Below are positions 15,683-27,150 of a stretch of DNA of 39,967 nucleotides, piece by piece (position 1 is the first letter of the stretch; every line of letters begins with the position of its first letter). The notes beneath the pieces were generated by a model that did no database searches, was not told the origin of the DNA, and worked only from the letters and a program-made list of their open reading frames with translations. Source of the stretch: Hymenobacter aerophilus DSM 13606 (GTDB taxonomy: Bacteria > Bacteroidota > Bacteroidia > Cytophagales > Hymenobacteraceae); the NCBI RefSeq assembly GCF_000382225.1, contig NZ_KB907830.1, forward strand, positions 1-39,967, read 5' to 3'. Both the position numbers and the translations under genes were made by a program.

Positions 15683-17032
15683 ATGTTCGATAATCTCTCA
15701 ACCAAGCTCGACAAAGCCTTTAAGACCCTCAAAGGCCAGGGCAGCATCACCGAAATTAACGTTGCCGCCACGGTCAAGGAAATCCGCCGGGCCTTGGTAG
15801 ATGCCGACGTGAACTACAAGGTGGCCAAGGAAGTCACCGACAAAATTAAGGACGAGGCCATGGGCCGCGACGTGCTGGTGGCCGTGTCGCCGGGCCAGCT
15901 GATGACCAAAATCGTCTACGATGAGCTGACCCAGCTCATGGGCGGCGAAAAGCAGGACATTCAGGTGAAGGGCGAGCCGGCCGTGATTCTGCTTTCGGGC
16001 CTGCAGGGCTCGGGCAAAACCACCTTCGCCGGCAAGCTGGCCACCTACCTCAAAAAGCAGGGCCGCCAGGTGCTACTCGTGGCCTGCGACGTGTACCGCC
16101 CCGCCGCCATCGACCAGCTGAAAGTGCTGGGCGAGCAGGTGGGCGTGGACGTGTACTCGGAGCCCGAGAACAAGAACCCGGTGGACATTTCGCGCCACGC
16201 CATCGAGTTTGCGCGCAAAAACAACAAGAAAGTCGTCATCATCGACACCGCCGGCCGCCTCGCGGTAGATGAGCAGATGATGGCCGAAATCGAGCAGGTA
16301 AAGCGCGCCATCAACCCGTCGGAAACCCTGTTCGTGGTGGATGCCATGACGGGCCAGGACGCAGTGAATACGGCCAAAACCTTCAACGACCGGCTGAACT
16401 TCGACGGTGTGGTGCTCACCAAGCTCGACGGCGACGCCCGCGGCGGGGCGGCCCTGAGCATTCGGGCGGTGGTCGAAAAGCCCATCAAGTTCATCTCGAC
16501 GGGCGAGAAGATGGAGGCCCTCGACCTGTTCTACCCCGACCGCATGGCCCAGCGCATCCTGGGCATGGGCGACGTGATTTCGCTGGTGGAACGCGCTCAG
16601 CAGCAGTTCGATGAGGACGAGGCCAAGCGCATTAACCAGAAAATCCGCAAAAACCAGTTCAATTTCGACGACTTCCTCTCCCAGTTGGAGCAGATCAAGA
16701 AGATGGGCAACATCAAGGACCTGGTGGGCATGATTCCGGGCGTGGGTAAGGCCATGAAGGACGTGGAAATCGACGACGACGCCTTCAAGCCCATCGAGGC
16801 CATCATCAAGAGCATGACGCCCAAGGAGCGCGCCCAACCCGAGTTGCTCAACGGCTCGCGCCGCCGCCGCCTGGCCCTGGGCTCGGGCACCGATATTCAG
16901 CAGGTAAACGCGCTGATGAAGCAGTTCGAGGACATGCGCAAAGTGATGCGCACCATGAACAAAATGAGCAGCACCAAGGGCGGCATGGCCCAGATGGCCA
17001 AGATGATGGGCATGAAAGGCCCGCTCCGTTAA
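15683..17032 (+). CDS. ffh: Signal recognition particle protein Ffh (SRP54)
   Basis: This is a 449-residue SRP GTPase. The N domain (residues 1-90) precedes the G domain with GLQGSGKTT (G106-T114), ACDVYRPAA, DTAGR and TKLDG. The methionine-rich M domain holds LNGSRRRRLALGSG, the 4.5S RNA-binding helix, and ends in repeated Met (MNKMSS, MAQMAKMMGMKG) that line the signal-sequence groove. It binds 4.5S RNA, captures signal sequences at the ribosome and docks with FtsY for co-translational membrane insertion. All catalytic motifs are present and the length is normal. No ffs (4.5S RNA) gene was recognised nearby. A GC-rich stem-loop follows 58 bp after the stop, facing the convergent NFACT gene. 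Confidence 0.98.
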   Translation: MFDNLSTKLDKAFKTLKGQGSITEINVAATVKEIRRALVDADVNYKVAKEVTDKIKDEAMGRDVLVAVSPGQLMTKIVYDELTQLMGGEKQDIQVKGEPAVILLSGLQGSGKTTFAGKLATYLKKQGRQVLLVACDVYRPAAIDQLKVLGEQVGVDVYSEPENKNPVDISRHAIEFARKNNKKVVIIDTAGRLAVDEQMMAEIEQVKRAINPSETLFVVDAMTGQDAVNTAKTFNDRLNFDGVVLTKLDGDARGGAALSIRAVVEKPIKFISTGEKMEALDLFYPDRMAQRILGMGDVISLVERAQQQFDEDEAKRINQKIRKNQFNFDDFLSQLEQIKKMGNIKDLVGMIPGVGKAMKDVEIDDDAFKPIEAIIKSMTPKERAQPELLNGSRRRRLALGSGTDIQQVNALMKQFEDMRKVMRTMNKMSSTKGGMAQMAKMMGMKGPLR

Positions 17033-17070
17033 TCACTGATTCACGCTGATTAGTCGTGATTTCACTGATT
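17031..17070. repeat. AATCAGCG word block at the ffh stop codon
   Basis: AATCACTGATTCACGCTGAT and TCGTGATTTCACTGATT start inside the ffh TAA stop (17030-17032). They are the inverse of the block before ffh. Confidence 0.7.
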
Positions 17071-17090
17071 TTTTGGTGGGTGATGCCAGG

Positions 17091-17125
17091 CGGCCCCGGT
17101 AGCAACTGCTGCCGGGGCCGTTTGA
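17091..17125 (+). terminator. GC-rich stem-loop after ffh
   Basis: CGGCCCCGG (17091-17099) pairs with CCGGGGCCG (17112-17120), and inner AGCA/TGCT extends the stem. A short TTT follows. It lies between convergent ffh and the NFACT gene and probably terminates ffh, although the T-run is short. Confidence 0.6.
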
Positions 17126-17127
17126 TG

Positions 17128-18711
17128 TTACGCCCGCTCGAATGGGTTGGCGGGCACCACCAGCAGCACCTTTTCGCGCTCGATGGCTACCTGGCCGGGC
17201 TTGGCGCCGCGGGGCTTGCGCACGTACTTTTTGGGCGTGTAGGTAACGGGGCACAGCGAGTCGTTTTGGCGTTTGGAGTACCAGGCGGCCAGCTGGGCGG
17301 CCCGTTCGAGCACCGGCGCGGGTACCGGCTGACCCGGCCGCTGCCGGATAACGACGTGCGAGCCGGTAACGTCCTTGGCGTGCAGCCAGAGGTCGTCTTT
17401 GTGGGCGTAGCGCTGGGTCAGCAGGTCGTTGTTCTGGGCGTTGCGGCCCACCAAAATCGTAAAGCCGGAATCCTCGAAGGTCTTGAACGGCAGTTCGGCG
17501 GCGGCGGCTTTGGCGGCTGCGGCGGCATCGAGGCCGTGCTGTTTGCGCCACTGCCGCAGCGCCCGCAACTCGCCGACGGGCAGGGCCGCCAGCTCCTCCA
17601 GTCGCTCCAGGGCTTCGAAAGCTTCGCCTTCGCGACGGTCGGCGCGCTCGGCCAGCTCGCGGGTTTCGCGCTGCTGGTTTTTGGCCTTGCGGTAGAGGTT
17701 CTGGGCGGTGCGCTGGGGTGTTTCGGTGGGCTTGAGCTTGAGAAGGCGCCGCTGGCCGGGCTGGTAAAAATCCTCGACTTCCACCTCCGAAGCGCCGGCC
17801 GGAATCTGGCTGAGGTGGGCCATAATCAGGTCGGCGGTTTGGCGGTAGCCGCTGGTGTTTTCGAGGGCGTGCAGGCGCTGGCGGGCGTGCTGGGCGGCGG
17901 TAGCGGCGGTGTCGGCGCGCTTTTCCAGCAGCTGCCGTACCTGGCGCAGCTCGGTTTCGTAGGCCTGCCGACCCAGCAGCCGCGGCACAAAGCGGCGCAG
18001 GGCTCCAATGGGGTCGTCGGCGGGCAGCTCGGCTTCCACTTCGCCCACCGGCAGCAAGCTGAGGCGGGTACGGTTATCAAGCCGGACGATGTAAAAAGCG
18101 GCGGGCTGCTCCAGCTCGTGCACCACTTGGGCCACCAATGCGCGTTTGGTTTCCAGCGGGGCCGGGTCGTAGCCCAGCGTGCGCAGGTAGGCCCGGCCCA
18201 GGTCGCCGAGGGCGGGGTAGGCTTTGGCCGGGTCGGGGGCTGCTACCGGGGCCGCGGCAGGAGCCAGGGCGGCCAGAGCGGCGGGCTTCAGGTCGGCGTC
18301 GGCCAGGTAGCGCGGGTGGAACAGTTCGGTTGGCGCTGCGGGGTCGGCGGGGTGGAAGATGGCATTAGGGCGGGTGCCGTAGAGCTTAAGCACCAGCCGG
18401 GCCCCACCGTCAAAATCGAGCTGCAGCACCCGGTCGTGGGGCCAGGCCGATACGGCCGCCACTGATTGGCCCAGCAGGCCGGGCAGTAAATCCACTGAGT
18501 TCTGGCGGGTGCGCTGGAAACTTTCGGGCAAAGCCAGCAGTGTGCCGGCGGCAGCCAGCGTGAGCTTCAGCCAGAACTCGGCCGTGCCGTTGGTCAGCCC
18601 GATAACCAGCTCGTCGCGCTCCTGCGAAAAACAGGCAACCACCCGGTAGCCAGTCAGCTGCCGGGTAAGGGCAGGAGCCAGCTGGCGCAGAAAGTAGTAG
18701 TTGGTGGGCAT
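17128..18711 (-). CDS. NFACT-domain protein (RqcH/Tae2-like)
   Basis: The protein has 527 residues. The N-terminal NFACT-N-like region includes LVLKLYGTRPNAIF, in the place where RqcH has its conserved Arg. A long helical region of about residues 240-390 (ERADRREGEAFEALERLEEL) follows. The C-terminal NFACT-R domain carries ILVGRNAQNND, KDDLWLHAKDVTGSHVVIR and KKYVRKPRGAKPGQV. Bacterial homologues bind 50S subunits with a stalled peptidyl-tRNA and add C-terminal alanine tails in ribosome rescue. Older annotation calls them fibronectin-binding proteins. NFACT-R is clear, but the N-terminal part is more divergent, so alanine-tailing activity is inferred. It is convergent with ffh, which is also a ribosome-associated factor. 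Confidence 0.85.
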   Translation of the reverse strand: MPTNYYFLRQLAPALTRQLTGYRVVACFSQERDELVIGLTNGTAEFWLKLTLAAAGTLLALPESFQRTRQNSVDLLPGLLGQSVAAVSAWPHDRVLQLDFDGGARLVLKLYGTRPNAIFHPADPAAPTELFHPRYLADADLKPAALAALAPAAAPVAAPDPAKAYPALGDLGRAYLRTLGYDPAPLETKRALVAQVVHELEQPAAFYIVRLDNRTRLSLLPVGEVEAELPADDPIGALRRFVPRLLGRQAYETELRQVRQLLEKRADTAATAAQHARQRLHALENTSGYRQTADLIMAHLSQIPAGASEVEVEDFYQPGQRRLLKLKPTETPQRTAQNLYRKAKNQQRETRELAERADRREGEAFEALERLEELAALPVGELRALRQWRKQHGLDAAAAAKAAAAELPFKTFEDSGFTILVGRNAQNNDLLTQRYAHKDDLWLHAKDVTGSHVVIRQRPGQPVPAPVLERAAQLAAWYSKRQNDSLCPVTYTPKKYVRKPRGAKPGQVAIEREKVLLVVPANPFERA

Positions 18712-18804
18712 CGGCAGAACAAATTAAACGGCGGCCCCTTCTCGCCCACAGGCTTTCCTGCAACCCGGAAACTTCGTTGAGGCCCTCAGGCGGCGCACCC
18801 GGGG

Positions 18805-19170
18805 CTAAATTTCCTCCAGCTGGGTACGGGTCCGGTCGCTGGTGGTCTGGTTGCCGGTGTTCACCGTCGATTTGGGTTCGATCATCAGAATCCAGGTTTC
18901 ACCTTCTGAGTGGGGGCGGTGGTCGGTGCCGCGGGGTACTACCAACAGTTCGCCGGGGTTCAGCTCGGCGGTAGTGCCGTCGCGGAAGTCAATCAGCAGC
19001 TGACCTTTCACTACTATAAACAGTTCGTCTTCGGCTGCATGATTGTGCCAGATGAACTCGCCCTGCACCCGCGCAATTTTCAGGTGCTGGTCGTTCAGCT
19101 CCCCAATTACCCGTGGGTTCCAATGGTCGGTGAATTGCGCAAACTTGTCTTCGAGCCGGATGACATTCAT
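18805..19170 (-). CDS. Small cupin-domain protein
   Basis: This is a 121-residue single-domain cupin. Motif 1 is G37-x4-H42-x-H44-x4-E49-x6-G56, and motif 2 runs from P72-G73 to P79-R80-G81-x2-H84. That supplies the three His and one Glu that bind a metal. The residue pattern (WHNHAAEDELFIVVKGQL) is of the small mannose-6-phosphate-isomerase-like cupin type. No substrate can be named. It lies between the NFACT and MBL-fold genes on the minus strand. The last 20 residues are polar and probably disordered (TTSDRTRTQLEEI). Confidence 0.85.
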   Translation of the reverse strand: MNVIRLEDKFAQFTDHWNPRVIGELNDQHLKIARVQGEFIWHNHAAEDELFIVVKGQLLIDFRDGTTAELNPGELLVVPRGTDHRPHSEGETWILMIEPKSTVNTGNQTTSDRTRTQLEEI

Positions 19171-19213
19171 TTTTTCAAAACAAACTAAACAGAAGAATTG
19201 CCAGGTCGTATCG

Positions 19214-19262
19214 AGCTAACAGCTAACAGCTAACAGCTAACAGCTAACAGCTAACAGCTAAC
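19214..19262. repeat. Seven tandem copies of AGCTAAC
   Basis: Seven exact 7-bp copies. Because 7 is not a multiple of 3, the minus strand (TTAGCTG) shows TAG in every frame. The stop codon of the MBL-fold gene (19258-19260) lies inside it. Confidence 0.95.
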
Positions 19263-20025
19263 AATTCACCACCAGCCCATCGTAGGCCAGGCGGATGTTG
19301 GGAGGCAGCGTGGCTTCCACGTCGCGGTGGCGGCCGAGCTGGTGGCTGATGTGGGTGAGGTAGCCGCGGGCCGGCGCCAAGTCCTGCAAAATGTCCACGG
19401 CCTGCTGCAGCGTGAAGTGCGAGATGTGCTGCTCGTGGCGCAGGGCGTTGAGCACGATGATTTCCGAGCCGCGCATCAGCTCCAGGGAGTCCTGGCTGAG
19501 GTAGTTGGCATCGGTGATGTAGGTGAAGTTGCCCACCCGGTAGCCCAGCACCGGCAGCTTGTAGTGCAGCGCCCGGATGGGCTGAAACGGCACGCCGGCC
19601 ACCGCAAACACTTCCGTGTCGCTTTTGATGGGGTGCAGCTCGACCTGGGGCACGCCGGGGTACTTGTGGGCCGCAAAAATGTAGGCGTACTCCTGCTGCA
19701 GCTGGGCCAGCACCCGCGGTTCGGCGTGCAGCGGCATATCCTGCTGCTGCCGGAAGTTGTAGGCCCGGATATCGTCGAGGCCGCCGGTGTGGTCCTTGTG
19801 CTCGTGGGTGAACACCACGGCATCGAGGTGGTCGACGCGCGCGCGCAACACCTGCTGCCGGAAGTCGGGCCCCGAGTCGATAACGATGCTTTTGCCCGCC
19901 ACCTGCAGATGCACCGACACGCGCAGCCGCTTGTCGCGGTAGTCAACCGAGCGGCAGACGGCGCAGGTACACCCGATTACGGGCACCCCCTGCGACGTAC
20001 CCGTTCCCAGAAAGGTTATTTGCAC
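19258..20025 (-). CDS. MBL-fold metallohydrolase, PhnP-like
   Basis: This is a 255-residue metallo-beta-lactamase fold protein. It opens with TFLGTGTSQGVPVIGC and CAVC, the Cys-rich extra zinc site of the PhnP-like group. The metal-binding THEHKDHTGGLDDIR follows near residue 73, with YITDANYLSQ and later THISHQLGRH. PhnP cleaves cyclic ribose phosphates in phosphonate breakdown. No other phn gene is near, so a general phosphodiesterase role is as likely. The start is GTG 20023-20025. The stop codon is supplied by the AGCTAAC repeat. Confidence 0.88.
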   Translation of the reverse strand: MQITFLGTGTSQGVPVIGCTCAVCRSVDYRDKRLRVSVHLQVAGKSIVIDSGPDFRQQVLRARVDHLDAVVFTHEHKDHTGGLDDIRAYNFRQQQDMPLHAEPRVLAQLQQEYAYIFAAHKYPGVPQVELHPIKSDTEVFAVAGVPFQPIRALHYKLPVLGYRVGNFTYITDANYLSQDSLELMRGSEIIVLNALRHEQHISHFTLQQAVDILQDLAPARGYLTHISHQLGRHRDVEATLPPNIRLAYDGLVVNC

Positions 20026-20031
20026 TTCGTT

Positions 20032-20123
20032 GGAATTATGAATTTTGGATTATGGATTTTGAATTACGGCATAAGCAGGACTTCCAGCAAATTCATAATT
20101 CAACATTCATAATTCATAATTGG
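20032..20123. repeat. Inverted pair of AATTCATAATT word blocks
   Basis: Block 20032-20065 (GAATTATGAATTTTGGATT) and block 20090-20123 (AATTCATAATTCAACATTC) are of opposite orientation, 24 bp apart. They fill the gap between the MBL-fold and response-regulator genes. Confidence 0.75.
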
Positions 20124-20131
20124 CCGCAGGC

Positions 20132-20515
20132 CTACCCCACATACTGCTTTACCACGCGCACCAAGGCGTCGAAGTCGAGGGGTTTGGGCAGGTAATCGGT
20201 GACGCCGGCTTCGCGGAACTGCTCCATCGAGTAGTTGTTGGCGTTGCCGGTAATGGCAATTACCGGAATTTTGGCAATGCGCGGGTCGGCGTTGCGGCGG
20301 ATTTCGCGGGTGCATTCCATGCCGTCCTTCACCGGAATGTTAATGTCCATCAGCACGCAGTCGATGGGCTGGCTTTCGATCTGCCGGATAACTTCGCCCC
20401 CGTTTTTGGCCGACACAATGCGGTACTGCTGCAGCTCCAGGATTTTTTTGGTCAGATTGAGAATAACGGAGCTGTCCTCGGCGATGAGGATGGTTTTCGA
20501 GTTAGCGTTTTCCAT
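20132..20515 (-). CDS. Single-domain CheY-like response regulator
   Basis: This is a 127-residue receiver domain with no output domain. The acidic pocket is E13-D14, the phospho-acceptor is D57 (LMDINIP), the switch threonine is T89 (ITGNANN) and the conserved lysine is K111 (LPKPLDF). It starts 65 bp after the stop of the hybrid kinase gene on the same strand, so the two are probably co-transcribed. It is the obvious last acceptor of the kinase's HPt domain. Single-domain receivers act by protein contact rather than DNA binding. The target is unknown. Confidence 0.93.
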   Translation of the reverse strand: MENANSKTILIAEDSSVILNLTKKILELQQYRIVSAKNGGEVIRQIESQPIDCVLMDINIPVKDGMECTREIRRNADPRIAKIPVIAITGNANNYSMEQFREAGVTDYLPKPLDFDALVRVVKQYVG

Positions 20516-20580
20516 AGGTGGTAGGCAGAGAGGGAGTTGGGTAGATGAAAAGGTCGGAGCCGCCAGCGTGCCGGGGCGGG

Positions 20581-24744
<4,164 letters not shown>

Positions 24745-24864
24745 GAAGGAAGCGGAAATGGGCAAAATGGCTACCCCAACAAGCGGGTCCCCGAACGAAG
24801 TTCTTAAATTGGCGACAATTCCTGAATAATCCATCTTTTCGCGCCGCTTTCCGCCCCGCCCGCC

Positions 24865-25989
24865 GTGCCGCCCCGCCTGGTTTTCACCGTCACCACCGAC
24901 CTCAACTACGACCAGCGGATGCAGCGAATCTGCGCCTCGCTGGCCCGCGCCGGCTACGCCGTGCTGCTGGTAGGCCGGCAGGGGGCGGCCTCGCAGCCGC
25001 TGGGCCCGCAGCCCTATCAGCAGCACCGGCTGCGCTGCTTTTTTCAGCGCGGAAAATTATTCTACCTGGAGTACAACCTGCGCCTGCTGCTGTTCCTGAT
25101 GGGCCAGCAAGCGGCCGCCTGGTGCGCCATCGACCTCGATACGGCCCTGCCCGTGTGGCTGCGGGCCCGGCTGGGCGGCCAGCCCTTTGTGTACGATGCT
25201 CACGAGCTGTTCACGGAGGTGCCCGAAGTGGTGGCCCGCCCCCGGGTGCAGCAGCTCTGGCGCCGCATCGAAGACTTTATTGTGCCCCGCGCGGCGCTGG
25301 CCTACACCGTGGGCCCGGCGCTGGCCCGGCTGCTGGTGCAGCGCCACGGCCGGCCGTTTGCGGTGGTGCGCAACATCAGCCGCCTCAGCCCCGAACCGCT
25401 GCCGCCGGCCCCCGCTGCTGCCCCCACAGGCGGTTTTATTCTATACCAAGGAGCGTTGAATGCCGGCCGGGGGCTGGAGGAACTGCTGGCGGCCATGCCC
25501 CATATTCGGGGCCGGCTGGTGCTTTGCGGCGAAGGCGACCTGTCGCAGAGTCTGCGCCGGCAGGCGGAGGGGCTGGGGTTGCTGCAGTCGGGGCAGGTGG
25601 AGTTTCGCGGCTTCGTGCGGCCCGACGAGCTGCGCGAGCTGACGCGCCACGCCACGGTGGGCGTGAATCTGCTGCGCAACGTGGGCCTGAGCTACTATTA
25701 TTCGCTGGCCAACAAGTTTTTCGACTACCTGCACGCCGGTGTGCCGCAGGTAGGGGTTGATTTTCCGGAGTACCGCACCCTCAACGAGCAGTACGACGTG
25801 GCCGACCTCGTGCCCGACCTGGAGCCGGCCACGCTGGCCGCCGCCCTCAACCGCCTGCTACCCGGCGGCGACGCAGCCCGCTACCATCAGCTGGCCGAAA
25901 ATGCCCGCCGCGCCCGCCCGCAACTCAGCTGGCAGCACGAGGAGCAGGAGCTGCTACGGCTGTATGAGGAATTAGGAATTAGGAATTAG
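24865..25989 (+). CDS. GT4-like glycosyltransferase
   Basis: This is a 374-residue GT-B enzyme. The N-terminal half has TDLNYDQRMQRICASLA, AIDLDTALP and YDAHELFTEVPEVV. The donor half has FILYQGALNAGRGLEEL, LCGEGDL, VEFRGFVRPDELREL and ANKFFDYLHAGVPQV. The YDAHELFTE and YQGALNxGRGLE motifs are typical of GT4 enzymes of surface polysaccharide assembly in Bacteroidota. The start used is GTG 24863-24865 region (GTG at 24865), 120 bp from the divergent kinase. It is not linked to the pse locus, and its substrate is unknown. The final residues (EELGIRN) and the TAG stop are encoded by the GGAATTA tandem array that begins at 25968, so the original C-terminus may have been different. Confidence 0.82.
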   Translation: MPPRLVFTVTTDLNYDQRMQRICASLARAGYAVLLVGRQGAASQPLGPQPYQQHRLRCFFQRGKLFYLEYNLRLLLFLMGQQAAAWCAIDLDTALPVWLRARLGGQPFVYDAHELFTEVPEVVARPRVQQLWRRIEDFIVPRAALAYTVGPALARLLVQRHGRPFAVVRNISRLSPEPLPPAPAAAPTGGFILYQGALNAGRGLEELLAAMPHIRGRLVLCGEGDLSQSLRRQAEGLGLLQSGQVEFRGFVRPDELRELTRHATVGVNLLRNVGLSYYYSLANKFFDYLHAGVPQVGVDFPEYRTLNEQYDVADLVPDLEPATLAAALNRLLPGGDAARYHQLAENARRARPQLSWQHEEQELLRLYEELGIRN

Positions 25990-26037
25990 GAATTAGGAAT
26001 TAGGAATTAGGAATTAGGAATTAGGAATTAGGAATTA
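25968..26037. repeat. Ten tandem copies of GGAATTA
   Basis: Ten exact 7-bp copies begin within the last codons of the glycosyltransferase and contain its stop. The array shows TAG in all three frames. It is the longest perfect word array in the window. Confidence 0.95.
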
Positions 26038-26128
26038 ATGTTTTTGGACGCTCATTTAATCATTGCAAAGCTGAGCCTTTACCTCGAATCAAGGGTTTGA
26101 ATTAAGCCTTTCTTCAAAGGCACGTAGC

Positions 26129-26164
26129 AATTCAAAATTCCTGATTCAAAATTCTTAATTCAAA
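26129..26164. repeat. AATTCAAAATTC word block before miaA
   Basis: AATTCAAAATTCCTGATTC and AAAATTCTTAATTC end two bases before the miaA ATG. They are of opposite orientation to the GGAATTA array at 25968-26037, about 90 bp away, and with it form another inverted pair. Confidence 0.65.
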
Positions 26165-26166
26165 AG

Positions 26167-27051
26167 ATGAACACCCTGCTCGTAATTACCGGCCCCACGG
26201 CCGTGGGCAAAACGGCGCTGTGCGTAGCGCTGGCCCAGCAGCTGCACACCGAAATCGTGTCGGCCGATTCGCGGCAGTTTTTTCGGGAGCTGAGCATCGG
26301 TACGGCCAAACCTACGGCAGCCGAAATGGACGGCGTGCGCCACCACTTCATCGACTCGCACAGCATTGCCGACGAGTACAACGCCGGCCGTTTCGAGCAG
26401 GATGCGCTGGCCCGGCTCGACGAACTGTTCCGGCAGCACCAGACGGTTATCCTGACGGGCGGCTCGGGGCTGTACCTGCAGGCCGTAACCGAGGGGCTGG
26501 ACGAGCTGCCGGCCGCGCCGCCCGAAATCCGGGCCGGGCTGCAGGCCGAGCTGGCCGCCCACGGCCTGGCCCCGCTGGTGGCCGAGCTGGCTCGCCTCGA
26601 CCCCGTAGCCGCCGGCCGCATCGACCTGCAAAACCACCAGCGGGTGCTGCGGGCCCTGGAAATCTGCCGGGCCACGGGCCAGCCGTTCAGCTCTTTCCAC
26701 GGCCGCAAAACCGCCGCGCGGCCCTTTCGCATCATCAAAATCGCGCTGGAGCGGGAGCGGGACGAGCTCTACCAGCGCATCGATGCGCGCATGGACCAGA
26801 TGCTGGCCCAGGGCCTGGAGGCCGAAGCCCGCGCCCTCTACCCGTATCGCCACCACAACGCCCTCCAGACGGTGGGCTACCAGGAGCTGTTCGGCTACTT
26901 CGAGGGCCACTACGACTACGCCGAAGCCGTGCGCCTGCTCAAGCGCAACTCGCGCCGCTACGCCAAGCGCCAGCTCACCTGGCTCCGCCGCGACCCGCAG
27001 TACCGCTGGCTGCACCCCGATGAGGCTCAAGGTGAGATGGTGAAATGGTGA
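26167..27051 (+). CDS. miaA: tRNA dimethylallyltransferase MiaA
   Basis: This is a 294-residue enzyme that adds a dimethylallyl group to A37 of tRNAs reading codons with first base U. The P-loop GPTAVGKT (residues 9-16) is followed by SADSRQFF with the catalytic D34, then IGTAKPTAAE, HHFID, TGGSGLYLQAV and the RVLRALEI region. LLKRNSRRYAKRQLTWLR near the C-terminus is also family-typical. The length is normal for the family. The last residues (GEMVKW) and the TGA stop are encoded by the left arm of the 27031-27150 hairpin. Confidence 0.97.
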   Translation: MNTLLVITGPTAVGKTALCVALAQQLHTEIVSADSRQFFRELSIGTAKPTAAEMDGVRHHFIDSHSIADEYNAGRFEQDALARLDELFRQHQTVILTGGSGLYLQAVTEGLDELPAAPPEIRAGLQAELAAHGLAPLVAELARLDPVAAGRIDLQNHQRVLRALEICRATGQPFSSFHGRKTAARPFRIIKIALERERDELYQRIDARMDQMLAQGLEAEARALYPYRHHNALQTVGYQELFGYFEGHYDYAEAVRLLKRNSRRYAKRQLTWLRRDPQYRWLHPDEAQGEMVKW

Positions 27052-27150
27052 GTTTGACGTTCAAAAGCCCTGTCATCCTTCGCTGCGCGGACGCCAGATG
27101 AAGGATGACAGGGCTTTTGAACGTCAAACTCACCATTTCACCATTTCACC
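27031..27150. repeat. 51-bp near-perfect hairpin spanning two convergent stop codons
   Basis: Arms 27031-27081 and 27100-27150 are reverse complements with one mismatch around an 18-nt loop. The outer part is the GTGAAATGG word block plus TGAGTTTGACGTT, shared with the pseB-pseC gap. The inner part is the CTGTCATCCTTC element of the long-hairpin family. The left arm contains the miaA stop and the right arm contains the haloperoxidase stop. It probably terminates both genes. Confidence 0.95.

Noticed and set aside
15637..17128. 4.5S RNA gene near ffh
   Set aside because: I looked for the conserved apical loop and a long stem near ffh and found only the word blocks and a GC-rich terminator-like stem.
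17056..18465. Open frame of 469 codons on the plus strand
   Set aside because: It is antisense to the NFACT gene and of Gly/Val/Gln-biased shadow composition.
19214..19262. Possible CRISPR array (AGCTAAC repeats)
   Set aside because: The units are contiguous 7-mers without spacers, and no cas gene is present. The same applies to the GGAATTA array and the 21-bp repeats.
19258..20025. Phosphonate degradation locus (PhnP)
   Set aside because: The MBL-fold protein is PhnP-like but stands alone without any C-P lyase gene.
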